From: an uncultured Pluralibacter sp.
GTDB taxonomy: Bacteria > Pseudomonadota > Gammaproteobacteria > Enterobacterales > Enterobacteriaceae
Reading direction: 5' to 3'
Assembly: GCF_913775985.1 (NCBI RefSeq)
Contig: NZ_CAJYMB010000147.1
Location: forward strand, 434,001-498,000
Length of the DNA: 64,000 nt
The position numbers were made by a program, and so were the translations under genes. Shown here piece after piece: positions 32,275 to 42,635 of the stretch. The first letter of the stretch is position 1. Each line of letters opens with the position of its first letter. The notes under the pieces are model-generated. The model did no database searches. It had not been told where the DNA came from and was given only the letters and a program-made list of their open reading frames with translations.

Positions 32275-33228
32275 ATGATTGTTAACAATGATGTTAAACA
32301 AATCACCGCCGCCGCCGCGTCCCATTCGCCTTTGCAGCTGCGGGCCGTAGATTTAAACCTGCTCACCGTATTTGATGCGGTTATGCAGGAGCGGAATATC
32401 ACCCGCGCCGCGCGGATGCTCAAAATGTCTCAGCCAGCGGTCAGCAATGCGGTGTCGCGGCTAAAGGTGGTGTTTGATGATGAACTGTTCGTGCGCTATG
32501 GCCGCGGGATCATGCCGACGCCCCGGGCCGTTCAGCTTTTCAGCGCGGTCAGACAGGCACTGCAGCTGGTGCAAAATGAACTTCCGGGGGCCGATTTCGA
32601 TCCCGCCAGTAGCGACAGAGTGTTTAATCTTTGCATCTGCAGCCCGCTGGATAATCGCCTGACGTCGCCGATCTTTAATTATGTCAATCGTATTGCGCCA
32701 AATATTACTATGATATTTAAGTCATGCTTAAATAAGACCACGGAACATCAGCTTCGCTATCAGTCCCTGGATTTTATTATTGGCTATGAAGAGTTCCCGC
32801 AGCCTGATTTTTCATCCATCCCTTTATTTCGCGATGAGATGGTGTTAGTGCACAATGCCAGCCATCCGCGTCTGAAAGGCCCGTTAAGAGAGAGCGATAT
32901 TTTTCGCGAAGCGCACGCGGTAGTTTCACTGGAGCGCTACGCCTCTTTTAGCCTGCCGTGGTATGACACGGCGGAAAAGCAGGCGGCGATCGCCTATCAG
33001 GGCATGGCACTGACCAGCGCCCTTAATATTGTTTCCCAGACCGAGCTGGTGGCGATTGCCCCGCGCTGGCTGGCGGAGTCATGCGCCAGTAACTTACCTA
33101 TTAAAATTTTACCGCTGCCGATGAAGTTAAATAGCCGAACCTGTTATCTGTCCTGGTACGCGCCCGCCGGGCATAATAAGGGGCACCAGTGGATGAAAGA
33201 AGTCGTTCATTCCGTTTGCGGCCGCTAA
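32275..33228 (+). CDS. leuO: LysR-type regulator LeuO
   Basis: LeuO is a global antagonist of H-NS silencing. The ATG at 32275, preceded by GTGGAG, gives 317 residues (314 in E. coli). The DNA-binding region (about 20-80) reads [20 protein letters not shown] and [13 protein letters not shown]. The C-terminal effector domain includes [18 protein letters not shown] and [10 protein letters not shown]. The first 20 residues differ fully from E. coli, as is common for this variable leader. An in-frame upstream ATG at 32185 lacks a ribosome site. Confidence 0.95.
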   Translation: MIVNNDVKQITAAAASHSPLQLRAVDLNLLTVFDAVMQERNITRAARMLKMSQPAVSNAVSRLKVVFDDELFVRYGRGIMPTPRAVQLFSAVRQALQLVQNELPGADFDPASSDRVFNLCICSPLDNRLTSPIFNYVNRIAPNITMIFKSCLNKTTEHQLRYQSLDFIIGYEEFPQPDFSSIPLFRDEMVLVHNASHPRLKGPLRESDIFREAHAVVSLERYASFSLPWYDTAEKQAAIAYQGMALTSALNIVSQTELVAIAPRWLAESCASNLPIKILPLPMKLNSRTCYLSWYAPAGHNKGHQWMKEVVHSVCGR

Positions 33229-33610
33229 TTCAGGGGCGACTTTAATGCGGTCTGTGCTTTGGTTTATATTGCCTTTTCTGATTTATACAATATTTTTCAC
33301 TAAATGCTGCTGAGCGCTCCGGGTTCCCGGGGCGAAAAAATGGATTATCCGCTGCGCAAAGCCCTTTCTATGACATTTATTGAGGGATAGCTCTCTCTCT
33401 ATAAACGATTTCACCAAATAATGCATGACAGGGGTCCTTTTATTCCGTTTAGCTTCCTCCAGGCCGCTCCGGGCCCGATTGCCTGCCCGTGAGCGAGCGG
33501 TTATGTTAAGTAAATGCTGCAATTTACAATTAGCGGAGCATCAGCGGCTCCGCGACATGACGATGTGAAAATGAGTTCCGTTGTCATTAACCCAAGCCTG
33601 GAGGCAAAGC
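33229..33610. other. leuO-ilvI intergenic region with hairpins
   Basis: This stretch should carry the ilvIH promoter and, by analogy to E. coli, Lrp sites; I could not place them with confidence. Two hairpins stand out: CGCTCCGGG/CCCGGGGCG (33315-33334), and GCGGAGC/GCTCCGC (33533-33539 with 33547-33553) about 60 bases before ilvI. No coding region was seen. Confidence 0.5.
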
Positions 33611-35335
33611 ATGGAGATGTTATCTGGCGCCGAGATGGTGGTGCGATCGCTGATCGACCAGGGCGTTAAGCAGGTATTTGGCTATCCCGGAGGCGCGGTC
33701 CTCGATATTTATGATGCTTTGCACACTGTCGGCGGTATCGATCATATTCTGGTTCGCCATGAGCAGGCGGCGGTGCATATGGCGGACGGCCTGTCGCGCG
33801 CGACCGGCGAAGTGGGCGTGGTGCTAGTCACCTCGGGGCCAGGCGCTACCAATGCGATTACCGGTATTGCCACGGCCTATATGGACTCTATTCCTATGGT
33901 GGTGCTCTCCGGGCAGGTGGCCACGTCCCTTATCGGCTATGACGCTTTCCAGGAGTGCGACATGGTGGGGATCTCCCGCCCGGTGGTGAAGCACAGCTTT
34001 CTGGTGAAGCAGACGGAGGATATTCCGGGCGTGCTGAAAAAAGCCTTCTGGCTGGCGGCCAGCGGGCGTCCAGGTCCGGTAGTAGTCGATTTACCTAAGG
34101 ATATTCTTAATCCGGCGAAGAAGCTGCCCTACGTCTGGCCTGAGTCGGTCAGCATGCGCTCTTATAATCCAACTACATCCGGCCACAAGGGGCAGATTAA
34201 GCGCGCGCTGCAAACCCTGGTTACCGCGCACAGGCCGGTGATTTATGTCGGCGGCGGGGCTATCAATGCCGGGTGCGAGAGCGAGCTGCGTGAGATTGCC
34301 GAAAAACTCAATATTCCGGTTGCTTCATCCCTGATGGGACTGGGCGCGTTCCCGGCTTCTCACCGGCAGGCGCTCGGTATGTTGGGCATGCACGGTACTT
34401 ACGAAGCCAATATGACCATGCATAACTCGGACGTCATTTTTGCCGTCGGCGTGCGTTTTGACGATCGCACGACCAACAACCTGGCAAAATACTGTCCGAA
34501 CGCCACCGTACTGCACATCGACATCGATCCTACCTCTATTTCCAAAACTGTGGCCGCCGATGTACCTATTGTCGGCGATGCGAAGCAGGTGCTGATGCAA
34601 ATGCTCGAGCTGCTGGGCCAGGAGCCGGGCGGCCAGCCGCTGGACAGCATCCGCGACTGGTGGCAGCAGATTGAGCAATGGCGCGGGCGGCACTGTCTGA
34701 ACTACGACACCGCCAGCGACAAAATTAAACCCCAGGCCGCCATCCAGGCTATCTGGCGCCTTACTCAGGGCGATGCCTACGTGACTTCCGACGTCGGACA
34801 GCACCAGATGTTTGCCGCGCTCTACTATCCGTTTGACAAGCCGCGCCGCTGGATAAACTCAGGCGGGCTGGGAACGATGGGCTTTGGCCTGCCCGCCGCT
34901 CTGGGGGTGAAAATGGCCCATCCCGAAGCGACCGTCATTTGCGTCACCGGCGATGGCAGCATTCAGATGAATATTCAGGAGCTATCCACCGCTCTCCAGT
35001 ACGATCTGCCGGTGCTGGTGCTGAACCTCAACAACGGCTATCTCGGGATGGTGAAGCAGTGGCAGGACATGATCTATTCCGGCCGCCATTCGCATTCTTA
35101 CATGAAGTCCCTGCCCGATTTTGTGAAGCTGGCAGAAGCCTATGGCCATGTCGGGATCCGCATTCACCAGCCGTCCGAGCTGGAAAGCGGACTCACGCAG
35201 GCGCTTGAGCATGTGCGCAATAACCGGCTGGTCTTCGTGGATGTGATTGTTGACGGCAGCGAGCACGTCTACCCGATGCATATTCGCGGCGGTGGAATGG
35301 ATGAAATGTGGCTGAGCAAAACGGAGAGGACCTGA
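33611..35335 (+). CDS. ilvI: Acetolactate synthase III large subunit IlvI
   Basis: IlvI, with IlvH, condenses pyruvate to acetolactate (or with 2-ketobutyrate to acetohydroxybutyrate) in branched-chain amino-acid synthesis. The ATG at 33611, preceded by GGAGG, gives 574 residues, identical to E. coli; an in-frame start 30 bases upstream is unlikely. The N-terminal TPP domain has [13 protein letters not shown] and [12 protein letters not shown] with the catalytic glutamate. The C-terminal TPP motif is [12 protein letters not shown] followed by NLNN. It is two bases upstream of ilvH. Confidence 0.97.
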   Translation: MEMLSGAEMVVRSLIDQGVKQVFGYPGGAVLDIYDALHTVGGIDHILVRHEQAAVHMADGLSRATGEVGVVLVTSGPGATNAITGIATAYMDSIPMVVLSGQVATSLIGYDAFQECDMVGISRPVVKHSFLVKQTEDIPGVLKKAFWLAASGRPGPVVVDLPKDILNPAKKLPYVWPESVSMRSYNPTTSGHKGQIKRALQTLVTAHRPVIYVGGGAINAGCESELREIAEKLNIPVASSLMGLGAFPASHRQALGMLGMHGTYEANMTMHNSDVIFAVGVRFDDRTTNNLAKYCPNATVLHIDIDPTSISKTVAADVPIVGDAKQVLMQMLELLGQEPGGQPLDSIRDWWQQIEQWRGRHCLNYDTASDKIKPQAAIQAIWRLTQGDAYVTSDVGQHQMFAALYYPFDKPRRWINSGGLGTMGFGLPAALGVKMAHPEATVICVTGDGSIQMNIQELSTALQYDLPVLVLNLNNGYLGMVKQWQDMIYSGRHSHSYMKSLPDFVKLAEAYGHVGIRIHQPSELESGLTQALEHVRNNRLVFVDVIVDGSEHVYPMHIRGGGMDEMWLSKTERT

Positions 35336-35337
35336 TT

Positions 35338-35829
35338 ATGCGCCGGATATTATCAGTTTTACTGGAAAATGAATCGGGTGCGCTGTCGCGGGTCATCGGC
35401 CTCTTTGCCCAGCGTGGTTACAATATTGAAAGCCTGACCGTGGCGCCTACCGACGATCCGACACTTTCGCGGATGACCATCCAGACGGTGGGTGATGAAA
35501 AAGTGATTGAGCAGATCGAGAAGCAGCTGCACAAGCTGGTGGACGTGCTGCGGGTCAGCGAGCTTGGGCAGGGCGCGCACGTTGAGCGTGAGATCATGCT
35601 GGTGAAGGTGCAGGCCAGCGGCTACGGCCGGGAAGAGGTCAAGCGCAACGCGGAGATTTTCCGCGGGCAGATAATCGACGTTACGCCTTCTCTCTACACC
35701 GTGCAGCTTGTCGGAACCAGCGACAAGCTTGATGCTTTTCTCGCATCGCTGCGCGATGTGGCCCGCGTTGTTGAAGTCGCGCGCTCTGGCGTAGTAGGCC
35801 TATCCCGCGGCGACAAAATTATGCGCTGA
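35338..35829 (+). CDS. ilvH: Acetolactate synthase III regulatory subunit IlvH
   Basis: IlvH activates IlvI and confers valine feedback inhibition. The ATG at 35338 gives 163 residues, the E. coli length, with the start [19 protein letters not shown]. The N-terminal ACT domain (about 4-78) contains the effector-site residues [15 protein letters not shown]. The C-terminal domain includes [18 protein letters not shown]. It is coupled to ilvI and followed by a terminator. Confidence 0.97.
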   Translation: MRRILSVLLENESGALSRVIGLFAQRGYNIESLTVAPTDDPTLSRMTIQTVGDEKVIEQIEKQLHKLVDVLRVSELGQGAHVEREIMLVKVQASGYGREEVKRNAEIFRGQIIDVTPSLYTVQLVGTSDKLDAFLASLRDVARVVEVARSGVVGLSRGDKIMR

Positions 35830-35857
35830 TGATGCGAGCAAGCGTTCAATGCCATCC

Positions 35858-35887
35858 AGCCCGACCGCAAGCGTCGGGCTTTTTTTG
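35858..35887 (+). terminator. Rho-independent terminator of ilvIH
   Basis: A perfect eight-base stem AGCCCGAC/GTCGGGCT (35858-35865 with 35873-35880) is followed by a run of T residues to 35887. It lies 28 bases after the ilvH stop. Confidence 0.92.
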
Positions 35888-36011
35888 CGAAATCGCGAGG
35901 AATTGTAAATAAAACCGGTTGCTGCACTGAATAAACTGCGTTTAGATGTTAGGGCGTTATCCCGCAACACGAAAATGGTTATGGATTGGACATTTTAAGC
36001 AAGGGGCATTT

Positions 36012-37016
36012 GTGAAACTGGATGAAATCGCCCGGCTCGCCGGCGTCTCGCGAACCACGGCGAGCTATGTGATTAACGGTAAAGCCAGGCAGTACCGCGT
36101 CAGCGATAAAACCGTTGAGAAGGTCATGGCTGTAGTACGCGAGCACAACTATCATCCCAACGCCGTTGCCGCCGGCTTGCGTGCCGGACGCACGCGCTCC
36201 ATTGGCCTGGTGATCCCCGATCTGGAAAACACCAGCTACACCCGCATTGCCAACTACCTTGAGCGCCAGGCGCGCCAGCGCGGCTATCAGCTGCTGATTG
36301 CCTGCTCTGAAGACCAGCCTGACAACGAGATGCGCTGCATTGAGCATCTTCTCCAGCGCCAGGTGGATGCGATCATCGTTTCAACCTCGCTGCCGCCGGA
36401 GCATCCTTTTTACCAGCGCTGGGCCAATGACTCCTTCCCCATTGTGGCGCTGGATCGCGCGCTGGATCGCGAGCACTTCACCAGCGTGGTGGGCGCCGAT
36501 CAGGAGGATGCGGAAGCCCTGGCCGCAGAGCTGCGCACTTTCCCGGCGGAAACCGTGCTTTATCTCGGCGCGCTGCCCGAGCTGTCGGTGAGCTTCCTGC
36601 GCGAGCAGGGATTCCGCAGCGCGTGGCGGGACGACCCGCGCGACGTGCATTATCTGTATGCCAACAGCTACGAGCGGGAGGTAGCCGCCCAGCTGTTTGA
36701 GCGCTGGCTGGAAACCCATCCTATGCCGCAGGCGCTGTTCACCACCTCATTTGCGCTGCTGCAGGGGGTAATGGACGTTACCCTGCGCCGCGAAGGCAAG
36801 CTGCCGACGGAGCTGGCCATCGCCACCTTCGGCGATAACGAGCTGCTCGATTTTCTGCCCTGCCCGGTACTGGCCGTGGCGCAGCGCCACCGCGATGTGG
36901 CCGAGCGAGTGCTGGAAATCGTGCTGGCAAGCCTCGACGAGCCGAAGAAGCCGAAGCCGGGATTAAGCCGCATTCGCCGCAATCTCTACCGCCGCGGTAG
37001 CCTCAATCGCCGATAG
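36012..37016 (+). CDS. cra: Catabolite repressor/activator Cra (FruR)
   Basis: Cra is a LacI-family regulator that responds to fructose phosphates and balances glycolysis and gluconeogenesis. The GTG start at 36012 ([20 protein letters not shown]) gives 334 residues, matching E. coli, which also uses GTG. The helix-turn-helix (about 3-25) is followed by a hinge and the periplasmic-binding-protein-like sugar domain (about 60-334), with [10 protein letters not shown] and [12 protein letters not shown]. An ATG 66 bases upstream would add residues unlike the family. Confidence 0.97.
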   Translation: MKLDEIARLAGVSRTTASYVINGKARQYRVSDKTVEKVMAVVREHNYHPNAVAAGLRAGRTRSIGLVIPDLENTSYTRIANYLERQARQRGYQLLIACSEDQPDNEMRCIEHLLQRQVDAIIVSTSLPPEHPFYQRWANDSFPIVALDRALDREHFTSVVGADQEDAEALAAELRTFPAETVLYLGALPELSVSFLREQGFRSAWRDDPRDVHYLYANSYEREVAAQLFERWLETHPMPQALFTTSFALLQGVMDVTLRREGKLPTELAIATFGDNELLDFLPCPVLAVAQRHRDVAERVLEIVLASLDEPKKPKPGLSRIRRNLYRRGSLNRR

Positions 37017-37535
37017 AAATGCACAAACGGGCGCGCCGAATAATATCCGGCGTGCCGAATTGTCTTATAAGACCTTAATAATGATTGGGACTATTCCTGA
37101 AATGCCGGCTGGAATTGTCCGACATTAAGAGAGCAGGTCTGATTAATGTTAGCGCTGGCGGTTAATAAAAAGTAAATTAACGTTTCAGCTGTGTATTTTT
37201 GTTACACGTCTGCGCTATTCCGGCCAATTAACCACCACCTCATTTTACCCTTCACATTTGCTTACCACCCAATGCCCGCCGCAGGCCGGAAACAGTTTGC
37301 GTTAGTACTGTTAACGCCGTGAAGAATGTCCTAAAATGCCGCCCACGTCGCAAATCGACACTTTATATTTTACTTTAGTGATTTTGTAGTGGCTGAAAAT
37401 CGTTAAGAAGCTGTTTGTTTTTTTCTTACACGTATTCATAACGTTAATTTTCTTCACGTGCGGGATGCAAATTAATCACGGCGTATATCGAGCGCTATTT
37501 AGGGTTTTTATAACTCGCTTAGCGTCAGCGCTGGC
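37017..37535. other. cra-mraZ intergenic region
   Basis: About 520 bases without a gene. Just past the cra stop a nine-pair stem GGCGCGCCG/CGGCGTGCC (37030-37038 with 37048-37056, one G-U) could act as a weak terminator but lacks a T tract. It is followed by the perfect 12-base palindrome GTCTTATAAGAC (37062-37073). The rest is AT-rich with no recognisable element before the mraZ promoter. Confidence 0.5.
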
Positions 37536-37565
37536 TTGACAAGCTTTTCCTCCGCTCCGTAAACT
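37536..37565 (+). promoter_or_regulatory. Pmra, principal promoter of the dcw cluster
   Basis: A perfect -35 TTGACA (37536-37541) and -10 TAAACT (37560-37565) are spaced by 18 bases, immediately upstream of the MraZ boxes. In E. coli this single promoter drives much of the division and cell-wall cluster. Confidence 0.8.
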
Positions 37566-37571
37566 CCCTCG

Positions 37572-37597
37572 GTGGGAATTTGTGGGGCAAAGTGGAG
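37572..37597 (+). promoter_or_regulatory. MraZ operator (tandem MraZ boxes)
   Basis: Three direct repeats GTGGGA, GTGGGG and GTGGAG begin at 37572, 37582 and 37592, exactly one helical turn apart. This is the known MraZ operator form and allows autorepression just downstream of Pmra. A fourth, degenerate GGGGTG at 37602 keeps the 10-base phase and coincides with the mraZ ribosome-binding site. Confidence 0.85.
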
Positions 37598-37615
37598 AAA
37601 AGGGGTGAGGCTGGC

Positions 37616-38074
37616 ATGTTCCGTGGAGCAACGTTAGTCAATCTCGACAGCAAAGGGCGCCTTGCGGTGCCGACCCGATACCGGGATCCGCTGATCGAGG
37701 ACGCTGCCGGTCAACTGGTCTGTACCATTGACATCCATCACCCGTGCCTGCTGCTTTACCCGCTTCCCGAGTGGGAAATCATCGAGCAAAAATTGTCACG
37801 ACTGTCGAGCATGAACCCGGCGGAACGGCGCGTTCAGCGTCTGCTTTTGGGACATGCCAGCGAGTGTCAAATGGACAACGCCGGTCGTTTGCTAATTGCG
37901 CCGGTTTTACGGCAACACGCCGGACTGACTAAAGAAGTGATGCTGGTCGGACAGTTCAACAAGTTTGAGCTGTGGGATGAGGAGACCTGGTATCAACGGG
38001 TCAGGGAAGATATCGACGCAGAGCAATCCGCCTCCACAGCGCTGACGGAGCGGTTGCAGGATTTGTCATTATAA
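37616..38074 (+). CDS. mraZ: Transcriptional regulator MraZ
   Basis: MraZ is a ring-forming AbrB-fold repressor of the dcw cluster. The ATG at 37616 ([19 protein letters not shown]) gives 152 residues, the E. coli length; an upstream in-frame ATG at 37580 would lie within its own operator. Two SpoVT-AbrB repeats are visible, each with a DxxGR signature ([19 protein letters not shown]). It is the first gene of the cluster, one base before rsmH. Confidence 0.97.
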   Translation: MFRGATLVNLDSKGRLAVPTRYRDPLIEDAAGQLVCTIDIHHPCLLLYPLPEWEIIEQKLSRLSSMNPAERRVQRLLLGHASECQMDNAGRLLIAPVLRQHAGLTKEVMLVGQFNKFELWDEETWYQRVREDIDAEQSASTALTERLQDLSL

Positions 38075-38075
38075 G

Positions 38076-39017
38076 ATGATGGAAAACTTTAAACATACAA
38101 CCGTACTACTCGACGAGGCCGTTAACGGCCTGAACATTCGTCCTGACGGTATCTATATCGACGGCACTTTTGGCCGCGGCGGCCACTCGCGCCTGATCCT
38201 CTCGCAGCTTGGCGAGCAGGGGCAGCTTATCGCTATCGATCGCGATCCTGCGGCAATCGAGGTGGCAAATACCATCAACGATCGGCGATTTTCAATCGTA
38301 CACGGTCCTTTTTCGGCGCTGGCTGACTATGTCGGCGAACGCAACCTGACAGGTAAAATCGACGGCATTTTGCTCGATCTCGGTGTTTCTTCACCGCAGC
38401 TTGACGATGCGGAGCGTGGCTTCTCTTTTATGCGCGACGGCCCGCTCGATATGCGCATGGATCCGACCCGCGGCCAGTCTGCCGCCGAATGGCTGCTGCA
38501 TGCAGAAGAAGCCGACATTGCCTGGGTGATTAAAACCTTTGGCGAGGAGCGCTTCTCTAAACGCATCGCCCGCGCCATTGTCGAGCGCAACCGCGAGCAG
38601 CCGATGACCCGCACGAAGGAGCTGGCCGAGGTTGTCGCCGCAGCGACGCCGGTGAAAGACAAATTCAAACATCCTGCGACCCGCACGTTCCAGGCGGTGC
38701 GCATCTGGGTAAACAGTGAACTTGAGGAAATAGAGCAGGCGCTAAAAAGCTCGCTCAGCGTGCTGGCCCCGGGCGGGCGGCTCTCGATTATCAGTTTCCA
38801 CTCGCTGGAAGACCGCATTGTGAAGCGCTTTATGCGCGAGCAAAGCCGCGGTCCGCAGGTTCCGGCCGGACTCCCGATGACCGAAGCGCAGCTCAGTAAA
38901 CTGGGCGGCCGTGAGCTAAGAGCACTAGGCAAGTTGATGCCGGGTGAACAAGAAGTGGCTGAAAATCCACGTGCCCGTAGTTCAGTTCTGCGTATTGCAG
39001 AGAGGACGAACGCATGA
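38076..39017 (+). CDS. rsmH: 16S rRNA m4C1402 methyltransferase RsmH
   Basis: RsmH (MraW) adds the N4-methyl group to C1402 of 16S rRNA. The 313-residue length equals E. coli. SAM-binding motif [10 protein letters not shown] (about 28-37) and [10 protein letters not shown] (about 105-114) are visible, along with the C-terminal [14 protein letters not shown]. It overlaps ftsL by four bases (ATGA). Confidence 0.98.
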   Translation: MMENFKHTTVLLDEAVNGLNIRPDGIYIDGTFGRGGHSRLILSQLGEQGQLIAIDRDPAAIEVANTINDRRFSIVHGPFSALADYVGERNLTGKIDGILLDLGVSSPQLDDAERGFSFMRDGPLDMRMDPTRGQSAAEWLLHAEEADIAWVIKTFGEERFSKRIARAIVERNREQPMTRTKELAEVVAAATPVKDKFKHPATRTFQAVRIWVNSELEEIEQALKSSLSVLAPGGRLSIISFHSLEDRIVKRFMREQSRGPQVPAGLPMTEAQLSKLGGRELRALGKLMPGEQEVAENPRARSSVLRIAERTNA

Positions 39018-39379
39018 TCGGCAGAGTGTCGGAGGCCCTAAGCAAAGTAAAAGGATCGTTAGGAAGCAGCGAGCGCCATGCCTTGCCTGGCGTGATCGGC
39101 GACGATCTTTTGCGGTTCGGGAAGCTGCCACTCTGCCTGTTCATTTGCATCATTTTGACCGCGATTACGGTGGTTACCACGGCGCACCACACGCGTTTAT
39201 TAACGGCCCAACGCGAACAGCTGGTGCTGGAACGGGACGCGCTGGATATCGAGTGGCGCAACCTGATCCTTGAAGAGAATGCCCTCGGCGATCACAGCCG
39301 GGTGGAGCGGATTGCAACGGAAAAATTGCAGATGCAGCATGTCGATCCTTCGCAGGAAAATATCGTTGTCCAAAAATAA
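39014..39379 (+). CDS. ftsL: Cell division protein FtsL
   Basis: FtsL forms the FtsQLB subcomplex that activates septal peptidoglycan synthesis. The 121-residue bitopic protein has a cytoplasmic N-terminus, one membrane helix (about 38-57, [20 protein letters not shown]) and a periplasmic leucine-zipper coiled coil (about 60-100). Length and layout match E. coli. It overlaps rsmH and is 15 bases before ftsI. Confidence 0.96.
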   Translation: MIGRVSEALSKVKGSLGSSERHALPGVIGDDLLRFGKLPLCLFICIILTAITVVTTAHHTRLLTAQREQLVLERDALDIEWRNLILEENALGDHSRVERIATEKLQMQHVDPSQENIVVQK

Positions 39380-39394
39380 GGATTATCGCAGCGC

Positions 39395-41161
39395 ATGAAA
39401 GCAGCGGCAAAGACGCACAAGACAAAACGCCAGGAAGAGCATGCCAACTTTATCGGTTGGCGTTTTGCGTTGCTTTGCGGCTGCATTTTACTGGCGATGA
39501 CCTTCCTGCTGGGCCGCGTGGCCTGGCTACAGATAATTAGCCCGGACATGCTGGTGCGCCAGGGCGATATGCGCTCTCTCCGCGTACAGGAAGTGTCAAC
39601 CTCCCGCGGCATGATAACCGATCGCTCCGGCCGTCCGCTGGCGGTTAGCGTGCCGGTAAAAGCGATATGGGCAGATCCTAAAGAGCTGCACGACGCTGGC
39701 GGCATCAGTATCGACAACCGCTGGAAGGCGCTGGCCGACGCGCTCAATATGCCGCTGGATCAGCTCGCCTCCCGCGTGAATGCCAATCCGCGCGGGCGCT
39801 TTATCTATCTGGCCCGCCAGGTGAATCCCGACATGGCGGATTACATCAAAAAGCTCAAGCTGCCGGGCATTCACCTGCGGGAAGAGTCCCGCCGCTACTA
39901 TCCCTCCGGGGAAGTCACCTCGCAGCTCATCGGATTTACCAACGTCGATAGCCAGGGCATCGAAGGCGTTGAGAAGAGCTTTGATAAGTGGCTCACCGGC
40001 CAGCCCGGCGAGCGTATCGTGCGTAAAGACCGCTACGGCCGCGTCATTGAAGATATCTCGTCCACCGACAGCCAGGCGGCGCATAACCTTGCGCTGAGTA
40101 TCGACGAGCGCCTGCAGGCGCTGGTCTATCGCGAGCTTAATAACGCGGTGGCTTTTAACAAGGCCGAATCCGGCAGCGCGGTGCTGGTCGACGTGAGCAC
40201 CGGCGAAGTGCTGGCGATGGCAAACAGCCCCTCCTACAACCCGAACAACCTGAGTGGAACCCCGAAAGACGTGATGCGTAACCGCACCATCACCGACGTT
40301 TTTGAGCCGGGCTCCACGGTAAAACCGATGGTCGTTATGACGGCGCTGCAGCGCGGCATCGTTAACGAAAACTCGGTTCTGAATACGGTTCCCTATCGAA
40401 TTAACGGTCACGAAGTTAAAGATGTCGGGCGTTACAGCGAACTGAGCCTGACCGGGGTATTACAGAAGTCGAGTAACGTCGGTGTTTCCAAACTGGCGTT
40501 AGCGATGCCCTCCTCAGCGTTAGTAGATACTTACTCACGTTTTGGACTGGGAAAAGCGACCAATTTGGGGTTGGTCGGAGAACGCAGTGGCTTATATCCT
40601 CAAAAACAACGGTGGTCTGACATAGAGAGGGCCACCTTCTCTTTCGGCTACGGGCTAATGGTAACGCCGTTACAGTTAGCGCGTGTCTACGCAACCATTG
40701 GCAGCTACGGCATGTACCGTCCGCTGTCAATAACCAAAGTTGATCCCCCGGTTCCCGGACAGCGTATCTTTCCGGAGTCCATTGTTCGCACCGTCGTCCA
40801 CATGATGGAAAGCGTGGCGCTGCCCGGCGGCGGCGGCGTGAAGGCGGCGATCAAAGGCTATCGTATCGCCATTAAAACCGGTACGGCGAAAAAAGTGGGG
40901 CCGGACGGCCGCTACATCAACAAATACATTGCTTATACCGCGGGCGTTGCGCCAGCCAGCCAGCCGCGTTTTGCGCTGGTGGTGGTGATTAACGATCCGC
41001 AGGCCGGTAAGTACTACGGCGGTGCCGTTTCCGCGCCGGTATTTGGTGCCATCATGGGCGGCGTTCTGCGCACCATGAACATTGAACCGGATGCGCTGGC
41101 AACGGGCGACAGAAACGAATTAGTGACAAATCAAGGCGAGGGTACAGGTGGCAGATCGTAA
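39395..41161 (+). CDS. ftsI: Septal peptidoglycan transpeptidase FtsI (PBP3)
   Basis: FtsI cross-links septal peptidoglycan and is the target of aztreonam and other beta-lactams. The 588-residue protein (E. coli 588) has a short cytoplasmic tail, one membrane helix (about 20-40), a pedestal domain and a C-terminal transpeptidase. Active-site motifs are STVK (SxxK), SSN and KTGT. No YRIN/YRIK duplication linked to aztreonam resistance is seen near PYRINGHE. It overlaps murE by 14 bases. Confidence 0.98.
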   Translation: MKAAAKTHKTKRQEEHANFIGWRFALLCGCILLAMTFLLGRVAWLQIISPDMLVRQGDMRSLRVQEVSTSRGMITDRSGRPLAVSVPVKAIWADPKELHDAGGISIDNRWKALADALNMPLDQLASRVNANPRGRFIYLARQVNPDMADYIKKLKLPGIHLREESRRYYPSGEVTSQLIGFTNVDSQGIEGVEKSFDKWLTGQPGERIVRKDRYGRVIEDISSTDSQAAHNLALSIDERLQALVYRELNNAVAFNKAESGSAVLVDVSTGEVLAMANSPSYNPNNLSGTPKDVMRNRTITDVFEPGSTVKPMVVMTALQRGIVNENSVLNTVPYRINGHEVKDVGRYSELSLTGVLQKSSNVGVSKLALAMPSSALVDTYSRFGLGKATNLGLVGERSGLYPQKQRWSDIERATFSFGYGLMVTPLQLARVYATIGSYGMYRPLSITKVDPPVPGQRIFPESIVRTVVHMMESVALPGGGGVKAAIKGYRIAIKTGTAKKVGPDGRYINKYIAYTAGVAPASQPRFALVVVINDPQAGKYYGGAVSAPVFGAIMGGVLRTMNIEPDALATGDRNELVTNQGEGTGGRS

Positions 41162-42635
41162 TTTGCGCGACCTACTTGCTCCGTGGGTGCCGGGTGCACC
41201 GGAGCGAACGCTCAGAGAGATGACGCTCGACAGCCGGGTTGCGGCTGCGGGGGATCTTTTTGTCGCGGTTGTAGGTCATCAGGCGGACGGGCGTCGTTAT
41301 ATCCCGCAGGCGATTGCGCAAGGTGTGGCTGCTGTCATTGCTGAAGCAAAAGATAACGCGAGCGACGGTGAAATCCGTGAAGTGCACGGCGTGCCGGTTA
41401 TCTATCTCAGTCAGTTAAATGAGCGTCTCTCCGCGCTGGCGGGACGCTTTTACCACGAGCCGTCCGAACAGCTGAAGCTGGTGGGCGTGACCGGAACCAA
41501 CGGGAAAACCACCACCGCGCAGCTGCTGGCGCAGTGGGCGCAGCTGCTGGGTGAAACCAGCGCGGTAATGGGCACCGTGGGTAACGGCCTGCTGGGCAAA
41601 GTGAGCCCGACAGAAAATACCACCGGCTCTGCGGTGGACGTTCAGCACGTCCTCTCCGGTCTTCACGCGCAGGGCGCGACCTTTGCCGCGATGGAAGTCT
41701 CCTCTCACGGCCTGGTGCAGCACCGGGTTGCGGCGCTGAAATTTGCCGCCTCGGTATTTACTAACCTCAGCCGGGACCATCTCGACTATCACGGCGATAT
41801 GGAGCACTACGAAGCCGCGAAGTGGATGCTGTACTCCACCCACGACTGCGGTCAGGCCATTATCAATGCCGACGACGAAGTGGGCCGCCGCTGGCTGGCA
41901 AAACTGCCGGATGCGGTTGCCGTTTCGATAGCAAACAATATTGATCCCAACTGTCACGGACGCTGGCTCAAAGCAACCGCGGTGAGCTACCACGACAGCG
42001 GGGCGACCATCGCCTTTGACTCCAGCTGGGGAACGGGCGAAATCGAAAGCCGCCTGATGGGCGAATTCAACGTCAGCAACCTGCTGCTGGCGCTGGCAGC
42101 CCTGCTGGCGCTGGGGTATCCGCTGGATGGCCTGCTGAGCACCGCCTCCCGCCTGCAGCCGGTCTGCGGCCGGATGGAAGTATTTAGCGCGCCGGGGAAA
42201 CCGACGGTCGTGGTGGATTATGCCCACACGCCGGACGCGCTGGAAAAAGCGCTGGAGGCCGCACGCCTGCACTGCGCCGGCAAGCTGTGGTGCGTCTTTG
42301 GCTGCGGCGGCGATCGCGATAAGGGTAAACGCCCGCTGATGGGCGCTATCGCCGAACAGTTCGCCGACATTGCCGTGGTGACTGACGACAATCCGCGTAC
42401 GGAAGAGCCGCGCGCCATTATCGACGACATTCTGGCGGGCATGCTGGACGCCGGTCGGGCGAAGGTAATGGAGGGGCGCGCAGAAGCGGTGACCGCCGCC
42501 ATTATGCAGGCCCGTCCTGACGATGTGGTGCTGCTGGCCGGTAAAGGCCACGAAGATTATCAAATCGTCGGCAACCGCCGCCTTGATTACTCCGATCGCG
42601 TAACGGCCGCGCGGCTGCTGGGGTTACTGGCATGA
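41148..42635 (+). CDS. murE: UDP-MurNAc-tripeptide ligase MurE
   Basis: MurE adds meso-diaminopimelate to UDP-MurNAc-L-Ala-D-Glu. The 495 residues equal E. coli, and the GTG start at 41148 lies inside ftsI. The ATP loop is GTNGKTTTA (about 113-120); the DNPRTEEP motif identifies meso-DAP rather than lysine specificity. It overlaps murF by four bases. Confidence 0.98.
   Translation: MADRNLRDLLAPWVPGAPERTLREMTLDSRVAAAGDLFVAVVGHQADGRRYIPQAIAQGVAAVIAEAKDNASDGEIREVHGVPVIYLSQLNERLSALAGRFYHEPSEQLKLVGVTGTNGKTTTAQLLAQWAQLLGETSAVMGTVGNGLLGKVSPTENTTGSAVDVQHVLSGLHAQGATFAAMEVSSHGLVQHRVAALKFAASVFTNLSRDHLDYHGDMEHYEAAKWMLYSTHDCGQAIINADDEVGRRWLAKLPDAVAVSIANNIDPNCHGRWLKATAVSYHDSGATIAFDSSWGTGEIESRLMGEFNVSNLLLALAALLALGYPLDGLLSTASRLQPVCGRMEVFSAPGKPTVVVDYAHTPDALEKALEAARLHCAGKLWCVFGCGGDRDKGKRPLMGAIAEQFADIAVVTDDNPRTEEPRAIIDDILAGMLDAGRAKVMEGRAEAVTAAIMQARPDDVVLLAGKGHEDYQIVGNRRLDYSDRVTAARLLGLLA

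Noticed and set aside
33315-33340. GC hairpin after leuO as its terminator
   Set aside because: It is followed by A residues rather than T residues in the leuO direction, and nothing on the other strand needs it.
40380-40430. Possible YRIN insertion in FtsI (PBP3) that would reduce aztreonam susceptibility
   Set aside because: Only the native single PYRINGHE occurs; no duplicated YRIN or YRIK is present.
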